Assembly (NCBI GenBank): GCA_963725415.1
Contig: CAVRZY010000306.1
Location: 1-64,000, forward strand
Source: CAVRZY01 sp963725415
GTDB lineage: Bacteria; Acidobacteriota; Terriglobia; Bryobacterales; Bryobacteraceae
Direction: 5' to 3'
Length of the DNA stretch: 64,000 nt
A program made the translations under genes and the position numbers. Below, in pieces: positions 44,214-54,158 of the stretch. The first letter of the stretch is position 1; every line of letters begins with the position of its first letter. The notes beneath the pieces are model-generated. The model searched no databases and was not told the origin of the DNA. It was given only the letters and a program-made list of their open reading frames with translations.

Positions 44214-46337
44214 ATGGCTCATCCTGACTATCCTCATCTGTTCAGCCCGATCCGCATCGGGAATTTCGTCGTGCCGAATCGCATTTGCCACGTGCCCACC
44301 GACATCAGCTCGGCCAACGCTGACGGTTCGGTCAACCAGCGGGTGATTACTTATCACGAACAGGTCGCCAAGGGCGGTTGCGGCTTCATCATCGTGGGCG
44401 CTTCGACTCCGGATCGGGCCACGGGCCGCCCTACCGTCACCTGCCTCTCCGTGGACGAGGACCCGATGATCCCGGGCCTGGCGGAGCTGGCTGAAGCCAT
44501 GCACCGCCACGGCGCCGCTTGCGCGGTGCAGATCCAGCATCCTGGCCGGCAGGCCGCCTGGCCGCGCAAGGACCTGGTTTCCGCCACCGACCAGGTGGTC
44601 GAGCTGCCCGGCTCGGCCGGTCACGAGGTGGTCTACGCCGAGGAACTCGCCAAAGGCAAGTCCATCCGCGCCATGACCGTCGAGGAGATCTACGCGCTGG
44701 TCGAGAAATTCGCGGAAGGCGCCTGGCGCGTGCAACAGGCCGGCTTCGACGCGGTCGAACTCCACGGCGCGCACGGCTACCTGATCGCCCAGTTCATGAG
44801 CCCCTACGTCAACCGCCGCAACGACCGCTTCGGCGGCACATTCATCAACCGCATGCGCTTCGTGCTGGAGATCATCGCCCGCATCCGGCACAAGTGCGGC
44901 CGCGACTTCCCCATCGGCGTCCGCTACTCCGGCGAAGAGTGGATCGAAGGCGGCAGGACCATCGAGGAAAGCGTCAGGATCGCTCAGATGCTGGAGCAAC
45001 AAGGGCGTGGACTTTCTGGACATCAGCGCGGGCATTTTCGAGGCCCCGGCCGCGGTCATGGACCCCATGTACTATCCCCAGGGCTGGAACACCTACGCCG
45101 CCGAGGAGGTCCAGAAGCGGGTCTCCGATTCCCGTGATCACCAGCCACACGCTGCGCGATCCCGGCCTACTGCGAGAAGATCGTCGCCGGCGGAAAGGCC
45201 GACCTGGTCGGGCTGTCGCGGCAGATGATCGCCGACCCCTATTGGGCCAACAAAGCCTTCGCCCGGCAACCGGACGAAATCCGCAAGTGCATTTCCTGCC
45301 TGACCGGCTGCTGGCAGGAGTCGTTGATGATTAAGCGGCACATGCGCTGCGCCATCAATCCCGCGGTCGGAGACGAGCGGTTCATTCATCTCCAACCCGC
45401 CGAGACCCCGCGCAAGCTGGCGGTGGTCGGCGGCGGGCCCGGAGGCATGGAAGCCGCCCGCATCGCCGCGCTGCGCGGCCACCAGGCGACCATCTTCGAA
45501 CGAACCGGCGAGTTGGGCGGCGCCATCCTGTACTGCTGCATGCTGCCCGGCAAAAACAAAATGCGCTGGTACGCCGACTGGCTCCGCCGCCAGGTGGCTA
45601 AGCTCGGCATCGAGGTCCGTTTCCATTCCAGCCCCAGCGTCGAAGAACTCCGGCAGTTCGACGCCGTCATCCTGGCGACTGGCGGCAAGGTCGCCCGGCC
45701 CGCCATCCCCGGCATCGATTCCTCGCCGGTCTGCACCTTCGAGGACGTGTTGCGCTGCAAAGTCGAGGGCTGCGAGTATTACCCCACCGACCGCCAGCCG
45801 CCGCTGGAATGCGGCCCGACGGTGCTCATCTGGGGCGACCACTTCGCCGCCGCCGACTCCGCCGAAAAACTGGCCGGCGACGGCAAAAAGGTGTACGTGG
45901 TCACCGAGAACCGCGAATTCGCCCAATGGATGGAACCCTGCCACCGCGACGTGATGTTCAAACGCTTCGCCGGAGGCAACGGCGAAGGCCTCCCCGGCAA
46001 GCCCTTCCAACACGCCGTCACCGTGATTCCCAACACCACGGTGCTCGAAATCGCCGCCAACGAAGTGACCCTGATGGACCACCGTTTCCGCAAGTCCGCC
46101 CTGACGGTAGACAACGTGGTCCTGGCCTCAGTCGCACCGGAAGACAGCCTCTACGACCAGCTCCTCGAAGCGGGAATCCCAGCCGTCAAGATCGGCGACC
46201 TCAAACGTGTCCGCAACCTCCTCTCCGCGGTACGGGAAGGGGCCAACGTAGGATTGACTATCGATGAGGGCCTGACGCTCAACGCAAATCGGGCGCTGAC
46301 CTCGCGGCACCCGACGGAAGTGACGCTGGGGGCGTAG
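44214..46337 (+). CDS. Old-yellow-enzyme/2,4-dienoyl-CoA reductase-type oxidoreductase (three frameshifts)
   Basis: About 706 residues. The N-terminal FMN TIM barrel begins HLFSPIRIGNFVVPNRICHVPT and includes VQIQHPGRQA, GFDAVELHGAHGYLIAQFMSPYVNRR and RYSGEEW. The 4Fe-4S site CISCLTGC plus a downstream Cys (HMRCAINP) follows, then an FAD/NAD Rossmann domain KLAVVGGGPGGMEAARIAALRGH. This is the layout of FadH, enoate reductases and trimethylamine-dehydrogenase relatives. Frames change near 45000 (to KGVDFLDISAGIF), near 45128 (to IPVITSHTLRDP) and near 45160 (to YCEKIVAGGKADLVGLSRQMIADP); each is explained by one extra base. Substrate unknown. I chose ATG 44214, which begins directly before the barrel. 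Confidence 0.82.
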
Positions 46338-46430
46338 CGACTTGACAGCCCGGCTGGTCGCAGCAGCATCGTTGGGAATTCTCAGCAGATCCTGGCCTCC
46401 GCAACGACTTCTGCATTCCATCAGGCCCCT

Positions 46431-47840
46431 TCAGCCCGCCGCCGGTTTACGGAACTCGTCTTCGTGGTTTTTGCCGTCCCCTTCCCAGGCTGGGCGCGCC
46501 GGGCCGGAATTGACCACGCGCTGCGTTCGGGCATCGAACAGTTTCACCTTGCGCTCGCGGTAGGAATCGACGCCCAGCCGGATGGCGGTCATGACCTTGT
46601 ATCCGAAGTCGGCGTCCAGGTTGGGCGCTTTGCGGGAGCGCATGCAGGCGAAGAAATTGTCGGTGTGCGCGCGATGGCTGTCGCGGGCCGCCTCCACCTC
46701 GTAGGTCTTGGCCGGTTTCGGCGGCTCGGTCCTCTTGTCGAACGTGCCCGGCATCGGACTCTCCGGCAGCACCACGATCCGGCCGCGCTCGAACACGATC
46801 GAGCCTTTGTGCCCGTAGATGACCATGGGGTGATACTTGCCGCCCGCTTCGTTGGCCATCGAGCCCGAGAGCGTGATGTAGAAGTTGGGGTACTCGATCA
46901 GGGTGGCGTACGTGTCGGGCACCTCGCGGTCTTTCTGCACGTAGATGCCGCCGGCCGCGGTCACGCTGACCGGGAATTCCGCTCCCATGGCGAACAGCAC
47001 CGGGCCGAGGCTGTGATAGTAGAGATCCGTAGCAATGCCGCCGGAGTAATCCCAGTACTTCCGCCAGCGAAAATACCGCTCGGCGCTGAAGGGCCGCTTG
47101 GGAGCCGGGCCCAGCCAGCGGTTCCAGTCGATGGTCTCGGGCGTGCCCTCTTTGTCGATGCGCCAGTTCCATTCGCCTAAGAGCGAATTGCGGCTGGCGG
47201 TGGCCTGCGCCCACAGCAGTTCTCCGATCTCGCCCTGCCCGATCAGTTCCTTAATCTTGTGAACTCGCGGGTCGGAGAGCCCCTGGGAACCGACTTGCAG
47301 GATGCGGCCTTGCTTGCGGGCCGTTTCCGCCAACTGGCGCGCCTCCTCGATGGTGTAGGTCATCGGCTTTTGCAGGTACACGTCTTTGCCGGCCAGCATG
47401 GCGTCCAGCGCCATCTGCCCGTGCCAGTGGTCGGGCGTAGCGATCAGGACCGCGTCCACGTCGTTGCGGGCCAGCAATTCGCGGTAGTCGTGATGGACGT
47501 CCTTCTCTGCGAGCTTGCCGATCTTCCTGGCGTTCTCCTTGCGCCGCGCGTAGACATCGCAGACGGCGACCACCTGGATGTCCTTCGTCTCCTCGCTCTG
47601 CCGGACGAAGGAGCGCAGATGGGCGGTTCCCATGCCGCCCGTGCCGATCATGCCCACGTTGATGCGGTCGTTCGCGCCCACCACGCGCGCAGCCGATCGT
47701 GCCGGGATGCTGGGCTTCATGGTCCTGCTTTTCGCGGCCGCTACGTTTCCGAGCGCTGCCGCCGCGAGCGACGAGCGGCCCAGGAAATGGCGGCGCGTGG
47801 GCGCTCCGGCGGAAAATGATCCATCAAGCCTTGGTTCCAT
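46431..47840 (-). CDS. Tat-exported Gfo/Idh/MocA oxidoreductase
   Basis: About 469 residues. The Tat signal TRRHFLGRSSLAAAALGNVAAA is followed by Rossmann motif INVGMIGTGGMGTAHLRSF, ATPDHWHGQMALDAMLAGKDVYLQKPMTYTIEEARQL with the catalytic EKP-type lysine (here QKP), and EWNWRIDKEGTPETIDWNRWLGPAP, a block of the exported GFO subfamily. Exported GFOs often use a tightly bound cofactor. Three bases longer starts exist (ATG 47852). The gene lies between the flavin oxidoreductase and a glycosidase, which suggests sugar oxidation outside the cytoplasm. Confidence 0.87.
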   Translation of the reverse strand: MEPRLDGSFSAGAPTRRHFLGRSSLAAAALGNVAAAKSRTMKPSIPARSAARVVGANDRINVGMIGTGGMGTAHLRSFVRQSEETKDIQVVAVCDVYARRKENARKIGKLAEKDVHHDYRELLARNDVDAVLIATPDHWHGQMALDAMLAGKDVYLQKPMTYTIEEARQLAETARKQGRILQVGSQGLSDPRVHKIKELIGQGEIGELLWAQATASRNSLLGEWNWRIDKEGTPETIDWNRWLGPAPKRPFSAERYFRWRKYWDYSGGIATDLYYHSLGPVLFAMGAEFPVSVTAAGGIYVQKDREVPDTYATLIEYPNFYITLSGSMANEAGGKYHPMVIYGHKGSIVFERGRIVVLPESPMPGTFDKRTEPPKPAKTYEVEAARDSHRAHTDNFFACMRSRKAPNLDADFGYKVMTAIRLGVDSYRERKVKLFDARTQRVVNSGPARPAWEGDGKNHEDEFRKPAAG

Positions 47841-47858
47841 GGAGAGGAGCATACCAGA

Positions 47859-50018
47859 TTACTCGCCGCCGCTCCGCTTCCCTGCCCTCCGCAAGTACAC
47901 CTCGGCGTGAACCGCTTTGGCGGCCGCGATCATCTCGGGATACAAGCCGTCCGTCACGGTGGTGAAGCCGATGTTGTAGTTCTCGCCGTCGCCCGGGCGC
48001 CCCGTAAGCGGCTCATCGTTGTACTTGAAGAAATGGCAGCCCACCAAAGAGGGATGATCCGCCACGCTGCGCACGTAGTCCTGGTACATCGCCGCCCGCG
48101 CCGCCTGGTCCGCAGTGGCCACCAGCCCGGTATGGAACATGCCTCGGTCGAGCGCGCCCATGTGAAACTCGCCGATGATCGCCGGCTTGTCGATCTCCCT
48201 CAGAATTCCCCACTGGGCCGGATCCACGCGGGGCCTGTAAATATTGAAGCTGACGACGTCGCAGTACTCGGCGCAGGCCTGGACTTCTTCGGTTGTATGC
48301 CAGGCGAACCGCACCCCCAGGTACAGGTGATTAGGATCGTACTTGCGGAGCGCGTCGCGAATCGTTCGGAAATACCGGCTGGCGAATTCCTTCATATAGA
48401 GTGCCAGGTCCTCTTTCAGACCCGCGCTGAACTCGCCTTCGGGTTTGTGCGGATTCTCCAGCAGTTCCTGCCACGAACCCAGGCGGGTGCTCCAGGCCGC
48501 ATTCAGCTTCTCGATGGCCCCGTGGCGCGCTCTGAGTTGCTCCACGAAGGCCCGTTTGGCCGCCGAAGCCTGCCCCAGAGACAGCGCTCCGAGCGCCAGC
48601 CCGTAGCGCGTGCGATCGTCGCGCATGCTGCCCCAGGGGAGCTCGTTGTCCACGAAATAGCCGATGCACCAGGGATCCTCGCGCCGCTCCCGCGCCACCG
48701 TGCGGACACTTTCCTCGGCGGCTGCGGCGAACTTCGGGTCGAACACATCGTACATGCGGCGCCAGTAATCGGAGCCGCTGGAGACCTCCCCCACCTCGCC
48801 GCGAACGCCCAGCGTGACCGCGTACGGCATGCTCTTGGCGCTGTAGAAAACCGGGTCGGACCAGTTGGCGATGGTGTTGAATCCCCAGGCGCGGAGCCGC
48901 GCCAGAGCCGTCGTGCGCCACGCCTCCTGCCAGCCCGCCCCATACTTGCGCTGCAAGTTCGCGGTGTAGAAATTGAACTGGCGGCCCGTGTTCAGCTTGA
49001 TTTTCAGTCCTACCGGCGCCCAGGAGCGCGGCGTGCTGTAGTAAGCGGCCAGCGGGTCCTCCGCCCCTGGCAGCCATTCAAACATGCTCTCGCGGCCCTG
49101 GATCACCGTGCCGCCCTCCCGAGTGGTCACGCAGTCCATCCCCAGCGAGAAGAACAGGTGTCCGCTGGGCGCCACCAGCCACCACTTGCCGTCGCGCTTG
49201 AGCGTGCGGAAGTAGCCCGTGGCCTGGAGTTGCGGGCCTGCCGCCCAGCCGCCGTACTCGTCGCGCTCCGCCAGCGAAGGCCGCGCCTTCAGTTCGGCCT
49301 CCTCTGCCGCCTGCCGCGCAGCGAACTCGGCCGCGCTCCTCAGCTTGCCCGGCCAGTCTTCTCTGGAGTACTGCCCGAAGGCGTCCACGATCTTGTCGTA
49401 GGACACTCCGGGCGCCAGGCGGATATTGTCGAACAGCAGCATGCGTGGTTTGGTGGGCTTCGACAGGTAAATGCGAAAGGCCGCGATCCGGGCCATGTCC
49501 ACCGGGCGGTGATCTTCCGCCATCAGGCGAAAACCCTGAATCGGCGGCTCCCCGCGCATGCCCATCTCCAGCGGCGGCGGCGAATTCAGCGGCAGGGCAA
49601 AGCTGGCCGACTCGCCAGCCCTGAGCGGAAGCGCCGTGCGGGCCACCGTCTTGCCGCCCGCCCTGTCGGTCACCTCCAAAGAAAACGCCAGCGGCTCATC
49701 GGAGGGGTTCGTTACGTCCAGCCCGAGCGCCCCGAACGCCCGCCAGTCCCATCCCCCAGGCCCGGCGCTGAACTCCAGGCTCGGTTGCTCCGCCGCTTCA
49801 AAGGCTGCTTCCAGCGCATAACGTCCGTGAGTGGCCTTCTGCCGCACGCCCGTGACCCGAGCGTTCGCCGTCTTGATACTCTGGACCTCTCGCGCACTCT
49901 CGAAGGAATACAGCCTCCGGCTGGCGGGAGCCTTTTCGGCCCCGGCCAGCACTGCGCCGCCAGCCAGCAAAACCGAAGCACAGACCAACCAGATCGGCAT
50001 CGTTCGTTGTTCTGTCAT
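47859..50018 (-). CDS. Secreted GH50/GH42-like glycosidase
   Basis: About 719 residues, with a signal peptide (TMPIWLVCASVLLAGGAVLA) and start ATG 50018 preceded by AAGGATAAGGGA. A beta-sandwich N-terminal region (about 30-260) precedes a TIM barrel (about 280-719) with DGKWWLVAPSGHLFFSLGMDCV, GYFVDNELPWG (acid/base glutamate about 457) and IIGEFHMGALDRGMFHTGL (nucleophile glutamate about 613). These motifs and their spacing of about 155 residues match GH50 beta-agarases and related exo-enzymes. In a soil-type Acidobacteriota the substrate is more likely another galactan or sulfated galactoside; that is inference. Confidence 0.78.
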   Translation of the reverse strand: MTEQRTMPIWLVCASVLLAGGAVLAGAEKAPASRRLYSFESAREVQSIKTANARVTGVRQKATHGRYALEAAFEAAEQPSLEFSAGPGGWDWRAFGALGLDVTNPSDEPLAFSLEVTDRAGGKTVARTALPLRAGESASFALPLNSPPPLEMGMRGEPPIQGFRLMAEDHRPVDMARIAAFRIYLSKPTKPRMLLFDNIRLAPGVSYDKIVDAFGQYSREDWPGKLRSAAEFAARQAAEEAELKARPSLAERDEYGGWAAGPQLQATGYFRTLKRDGKWWLVAPSGHLFFSLGMDCVTTREGGTVIQGRESMFEWLPGAEDPLAAYYSTPRSWAPVGLKIKLNTGRQFNFYTANLQRKYGAGWQEAWRTTALARLRAWGFNTIANWSDPVFYSAKSMPYAVTLGVRGEVGEVSSGSDYWRRMYDVFDPKFAAAAEESVRTVARERREDPWCIGYFVDNELPWGSMRDDRTRYGLALGALSLGQASAAKRAFVEQLRARHGAIEKLNAAWSTRLGSWQELLENPHKPEGEFSAGLKEDLALYMKEFASRYFRTIRDALRKYDPNHLYLGVRFAWHTTEEVQACAEYCDVVSFNIYRPRVDPAQWGILREIDKPAIIGEFHMGALDRGMFHTGLVATADQAARAAMYQDYVRSVADHPSLVGCHFFKYNDEPLTGRPGDGENYNIGFTTVTDGLYPEMIAAAKAVHAEVYLRRAGKRSGGE

Positions 50019-50178
50019 TCCCTTATCCTTTCCAGCGCCATTCACGCCAGGCGGCGCAATCCCGGTGCGCTGTCCGGTTCATTATACCTGTGCCTGCCGA
50101 GTCCATGACCCAGCACCACCCGGCAGACGCGGATCTGTTTAAACTGAAGAGGAGTAATACAGCCGCCCGACACCGCCT

Positions 50179-50569
50179 ATGCCTGCGAGAGCTGAGGATT
50201 GGCACCATCAAGCTCTTCGAGACCTCGAGGCACGCGCGCAGCTCGCTTGACAGCGCGCACTATGATTGGGCCTGTTTTGCCGGGCAGCAGGCGGCTGAGA
50301 AAGGATTGAAAGCACTGTATCAGGCACTTGGCGCCGAAGCCCGAGGGCACTCGGTCCTGGGGTTACTCCAGAATCTGCCCCAGGGTCTTGATCCCTCCCC
50401 GGCTCTGGTCGAGGCCGCAAAGCAGTTGGACAAGCACTATATTCCGGCGCGCTATCCGAACGCTTATCCTCAGGGAGCTCCCTATGAGTACTACACCCGA
50501 GCGGAAGCCGAGCATGCTCTCGACAACGCCCAGCTCCTCCTCCAGTTCTGTCAACATCACCTGGCTTGA
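50179..50569 (+). CDS. HEPN-domain protein of a HEPN-MNT pair (one frameshift)
   Basis: About 129 residues. ATG 50179 gives MPARAEDWHHQALRDLE, the normal family start; one extra G at 50229/50230 then forces the frame change to HARSSLDSAHYDWACFAGQQAAEKGLKAL. The end ARYPNAYPQGAPYEYYTRAEAEHALDNAQLLLQF is the hallmark of HEPN proteins paired with minimal nucleotidyltransferases. Some HEPN-MNT pairs act as toxin-antitoxin systems in which the MNT modifies the HEPN nuclease. It overlaps the MNT gene by 86 bases if the latter starts at 50484. Confidence 0.8.
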
Positions 50570-50903
50570 CCGCGAAGCGACGTTGGCACAAGTGCGTCGA
50601 GCGGTGGCGTTGCTCGCCAGCCAGCGGCCGGAGGTCGAGCGCGTGCTGGTTTTCGGTTCATTCGCCACCGGCCGGGCGGTTCCTGGGAGCGATGTCGATC
50701 TTCTAGTCATCCTGGAGCGGTCGGACCGGCCCTTTATCGACCGAATCCCGCTCTACACGCCGGAAGGCTGCGGGATCGGCGTGGATGTTTTCCCCTACAC
50801 CGCGCAGGAGGTCGAGCAGATGCTGGCCCAGGGCAATTTCTTCCTTCGCCGTGCCCTGAAGGACTCTTTGACAGTTTTCTCCCGGAGCGATCGCACGGAT
50901 TGA
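50484..50903 (+). CDS. Minimal nucleotidyltransferase (MNT) partner
   Basis: A 139-residue protein of the polymerase-beta-like superfamily. VLVFGSFATGRAVPGSDVDLLVIL supplies the G-S motif and the D-x-D metal site at about 72-74, and GIGVDVFPYT the third acidic position. ATG 50484 has AGGGAG seven bases upstream. The first 22 residues (MSTTPERKPSMLSTTPSSSSSS) are low-complexity because they overlap the HEPN gene, so a later start near VNITWLDRE is possible. It probably acts as the antitoxin by AMPylating the HEPN partner. Confidence 0.82.
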   Translation: MSTTPERKPSMLSTTPSSSSSSVNITWLDREATLAQVRRAVALLASQRPEVERVLVFGSFATGRAVPGSDVDLLVILERSDRPFIDRIPLYTPEGCGIGVDVFPYTAQEVEQMLAQGNFFLRRALKDSLTVFSRSDRTD

Positions 50904-51003
50904 TCTGCAAGCGCCCGTTACCGCTCCTGGCGTGAGCTTCCCCCGCCCCTGTCCACCTACTTTCGGGAAAACAGCCGCAGCCAAGGTGGTTCGAACTGGA
51001 GGG

Positions 51004-52002
51004 TCAGCAGCCGTCGCGAGAAATAGCCAAGCCGCGAAGCGCGATTTCGCGCGGCGCGATCGAGAGGACTTCATGCTGCCGCTTGGTCTCGCTGTCCACC
51101 AGGTGCATCCTGCCCTGATCGAGAAACAGCAGGCGGCGGCTGTCGCTCAGCCAGATCGGGTCCATGCCGGAGCCGGTCAGCCTGGCGTAGCTCTGCGTTT
51201 CAAACGAGTACACCGAGATGCCGGTGAAGCTCCCGTTTTTGTGCTGTAGGAAGCCGGCCAGCTTGCGGCCGTCCGGGGACCATGACCAGGCGTTGAACGA
51301 CTCGTTCGGGTCACCGGGCGGCGGTAGCGCCTCCGGAGTCTGCGATCACAGTGAACGTCGTCAGTCAACTGGCGAAGGCCTGCGCCGTCCGCGCGGACCA
51401 CGAAAATGTCTTCCTGCCGGCCCCAGTATCCGAAGCTCAGCCAGTTGCCGTCGGGTGAGAGGTCCGGGCGCAAGTCGGAGGCGGTCTGGTACCGCATTTC
51501 CGGGTCTTTCTCCAACGCCTTGTCGATGATTCGAGCCAGATCCCTGGGAACGGAGGGATTCGCCTCCGTCGCCGGCAGGTGCGGCCTGTGCATGATCGCC
51601 GCCATGACGGGGACCGACTTCTTGCCCTGGAACGGCAGAACACTGGTCACCATCTCATACAGCACGGTTCCCAGTGAGAATAGGTCGGAACGGGCGTCAA
51701 TCTCCTCGCCGCAGGCCTGTTCCGGCGACATGTAGGGGGCGGTGCCCACGGGAACGCCCGTGGCCGTAAGGCTGCTGTCCGGAACGGTGACGGTCTCCGG
51801 ATCCAGGGTGCCGGCGGCCTGGGCCAGCGGCCGCGCGCTGGAATCGCTCCAGTGCCTGGCGGTCGCTGGCGAGATCCTCCGACAGGAACTTGATGGCGAC
51901 CTTGCGGCCCAGCCGGACATCTTCGGCGCGGTAGACCACACCCATGCCGCCTTCCCCCAGTTTCTCCACCAGGCGGTAATGGGAAACGACCTCACCCGGC
52001 AT
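51004..52002 (-). pseudogene. Broken Ser/Thr protein kinase with WD40-like tail
   Basis: ATG 52002 opens a Pkn-type kinase: HYRLVEKLGEGGMGVVYRAEDV (glycine loop), VAIKFLSEDLASDRQALERFQR. The sequence then jumps to PDSSLTATGVPVGTAPYMSPEQA, losing the catalytic loop (HRD) and the DFG segment entirely. After RYQTASDL it jumps again straight into a WD40/TolB-like region (DLSPDGNWLSFGYWGRQEDIFVV, later DPIWLSDSRRLLFLDQGRMHLVD). Several frame changes follow and the end is cut at about 51004. Two internal deletions and several frameshifts make activity impossible; it is a relic of the kinase-propeller genes common in Solibacter relatives. Confidence 0.8.
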
Positions 52003-52082
52003 GATCCGAGATTAGTCCTTTGCGCTGCGGAATTCAATTGCGCCGTGCCGCTGGCTCAACGCGGCCTGACCTCGAAAATCTC

Positions 52083-53190
52083 TCACGATGCCAGCGCTGC
52101 CTGCAGCATGGCCCGGGCGTAAGCCACGTTGTACACGGAACCGGCGTATCCGCCGCCGCCCGGGTAGCCCCTCAAAGTGGTCCGCTCGCGATCGTAGTCG
52201 AGCGCTCTGGGGTGCTCCGGGTAAATCACCCCCGTGTACTTCTGCCGCACCAGTTCCTTCATCACCCCGAACATGTCCACCTGGCCCTCGTCCGGGAACA
52301 CTTCCGTGTACTTCTCGTACGGCTTCCGCACGCGCACGTTGCGGAAATGCATGTGGTTGATGCGCTTCCTGCTGGCAAAATAGCGGCACACTTCCACCGG
52401 GTCCTCGCCCATCTCCCGCGTCACCCCGCAGTCAAACGTAATCCCATTCGCCGGGCTGTTCACGATTCCGATCAGGCGCTTCCATCCTGCCACCGTCCCC
52501 ATGATCTGCCCCGACCCCCGGCTGAGGGGCGCCGGAGGGTCGTTGGGATGCAGCGCCAGCCGCACGCCCGACTCCTCGGCCACCGGCACTACCGCCTTCA
52601 GGAAATACGTGATGTTGCTCCACATCTCCTCCAGGCTGTGGACGCCCTCCCGCTCCAGCGGCGGCAGGTCCTTCATTTTGTCGTAGTCGAAGGCTGTATA
52701 GCCCGCCCCGGCCCTTCCGATTTCCTCGTAGTATCCCTCCATCGCCCGGTGCGCATAGAAGTTGTACTCGATCACCGGCAGGCCCGCCCGTCCCGCCGCG
52801 CGGATGGACTCCCGGACCTTGTCAATCTCCTCGTCGCGGCCCGGCCTTCCATAGATGGTGTTCGGGAATCCCCCGATCATCAGGTTGTACAGGGTCAGGC
52901 CGCCTTTCTTCAGGCTTTCTATCCGGGCGCGGATGTCCGCTTCCTGCCAGGGGATCCGCGGCCCTCCCGACAGCACATAGTCCACCCCCAGTTGCTTCAC
53001 CCGGCGCATGCCCGCTTCCTCCTGAGCGCCCGCCGAGAGCCTGCCTGCATAGGTTTCCAGGCAGAGCTTGGGCGTGTTGGGACCTTCGACCCGCGGCCAC
53101 GGCGGCCGCCGCCGCGCGCATCACCGAAGGCGCCAACGCCGTAGCTCCCGCGGCTTGCATCATTCTTCTTCGCGACACATCGGAATTCAT
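52083..53190 (-). CDS. Tat-exported mannonate dehydratase-like protein (one frameshift)
   Basis: About 369 residues. ATG 53190, nine bases after GGGAGG, encodes the Tat signal SRRRMMQAAGATALAPSVM. Near 53095 one extra base shifts the frame; the next frame continues PRVEGPNTPKLCLETYAGRLSAGA and then MRRVKQLGVDYVLSGGPRIPW. UxuA-like features are LALHPNDPP, ITFDCGVTREMG, NHMHFRNVR and VIYPEHPRAL, i.e. the C, H, D and E ligands of the metal site. Mannonate dehydratase converts D-mannonate to 2-keto-3-deoxygluconate. Export is unusual for that reaction, so another TIM-barrel activity is possible. Confidence 0.77.
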
Positions 53191-53405
53191 GTGGTAGACC
53201 TCCCCCAGTGGAATTCGCTTTATATCACTGGCCATTCGCCACGTCAACGCAGGCTGCTGGCCTGTGCAGGCGGGCGAGACCGCCCGCTCCGCCTTGACGT
53301 TCACGAGTGCCTGCTTCCTGCCACCCAGCCGTGCCCCACCTGGCGCTTCGCCGCTCTGTAATACAATTTAAGTATCGATTATGATTTCGTTGAACGGAGG
53401 CTCCT

Positions 53406-53612
53406 TTGGAAACCGTCACCGTCTCCAGCAAATACCAGGTGGTAATCCCACGGGCCATACGCCAGTCCCTGGGGATCCAGCCCGGCCAGAAAGTTCAAGC
53501 GTTTCTATACGGTAACCGCATCGAGTTTGTCCCCCTGAAGCCCATGAGGCAGATGCGCGGATTCCTCAAAGGGATTGACACGACCCTAGAGCGGGACGCG
53601 GACCGGGTATGA
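53406..53612 (+). CDS. vapB: AbrB-type antitoxin (VapB-like)
   Basis: A 68-residue antitoxin with a swapped-hairpin domain: METVTVSSKYQVVIPRAIRQSLGIQPGQKVQAFLYGNRIEFVP. The start is TTG at 53406, supported by GGAGG at 53396-53400 five bases upstream; there is no ATG in frame nearby. The C-terminal tail (MRQMRGFLKGIDTTLERDADRV) should bind the PIN toxin. It overlaps the toxin by 4 bases (ATGA). An AT-rich upstream stretch with TATGAT at 53380-53385 is a weak promoter candidate. Confidence 0.9.
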   Translation: METVTVSSKYQVVIPRAIRQSLGIQPGQKVQAFLYGNRIEFVPLKPMRQMRGFLKGIDTTLERDADRV

Positions 53613-53983
53613 ATCTTGTTGACTCCTCCGGCTGGCTGGAATACTTCGCCGATGGCCATAACGCGGGGTTCTTCGCCCCCGCCATCGAAGACCTTAAGAG
53701 GTTGCTCGTCCCTTCGATCAGCATCCTGGAGGTGTTCAAACGGGTTTTGCAGCAGCGTGGCGAGAGCGACGCTCTTCGAGCGGCTGCCCAGATGCAGATG
53801 GGCCGGGTGGTGAGTCTCGATGCGTCGATTGCCTTGCTCGCGGCAAGGCTGGGGTACGACCTCAAGCTGCCCCCGGCCGATAGTGTCATTCTCGCCTCCG
53901 CTAGGGCGTATGGCGCTCGAGTCTGGACCCAGGACGAGCACTTCCGAGGAATCGACGGCGTCAGTTACCTGGCCAAGAAATAG
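53609..53983 (+). CDS. vapC: VapC-type PIN ribonuclease toxin
   Basis: A 124-residue PIN protein. MNLVDSSGWLEYFADG gives the first aspartate (D5), PSISILEVFKRVL the glutamate, and LPPADSVILASARAYGARVWTQDEHFRGIDGV the C-terminal acidic pair, so the active site is complete. It is translationally coupled to the AbrB-type antitoxin and probably cleaves tRNA or rRNA. Confidence 0.91.
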   Translation: MNLVDSSGWLEYFADGHNAGFFAPAIEDLKRLLVPSISILEVFKRVLQQRGESDALRAAAQMQMGRVVSLDASIALLAARLGYDLKLPPADSVILASARAYGARVWTQDEHFRGIDGVSYLAKK

Positions 53984-54158
53984 ATCGGGCCTCGCCGCCA
54001 AGATCCAATGGGTGAAGTACACGGCGCGAGGGTTCCGCAACCTGCGGAACTTCATCCACGCCATCCACTTCCACTGCGGAGGGCTCGACCTTGCCCCAGC
54101 TACCCACTAGAATGCCGGAAGGGCGAGCAGAATAAACGTTGCGGCCTTTGGAAGAAGC

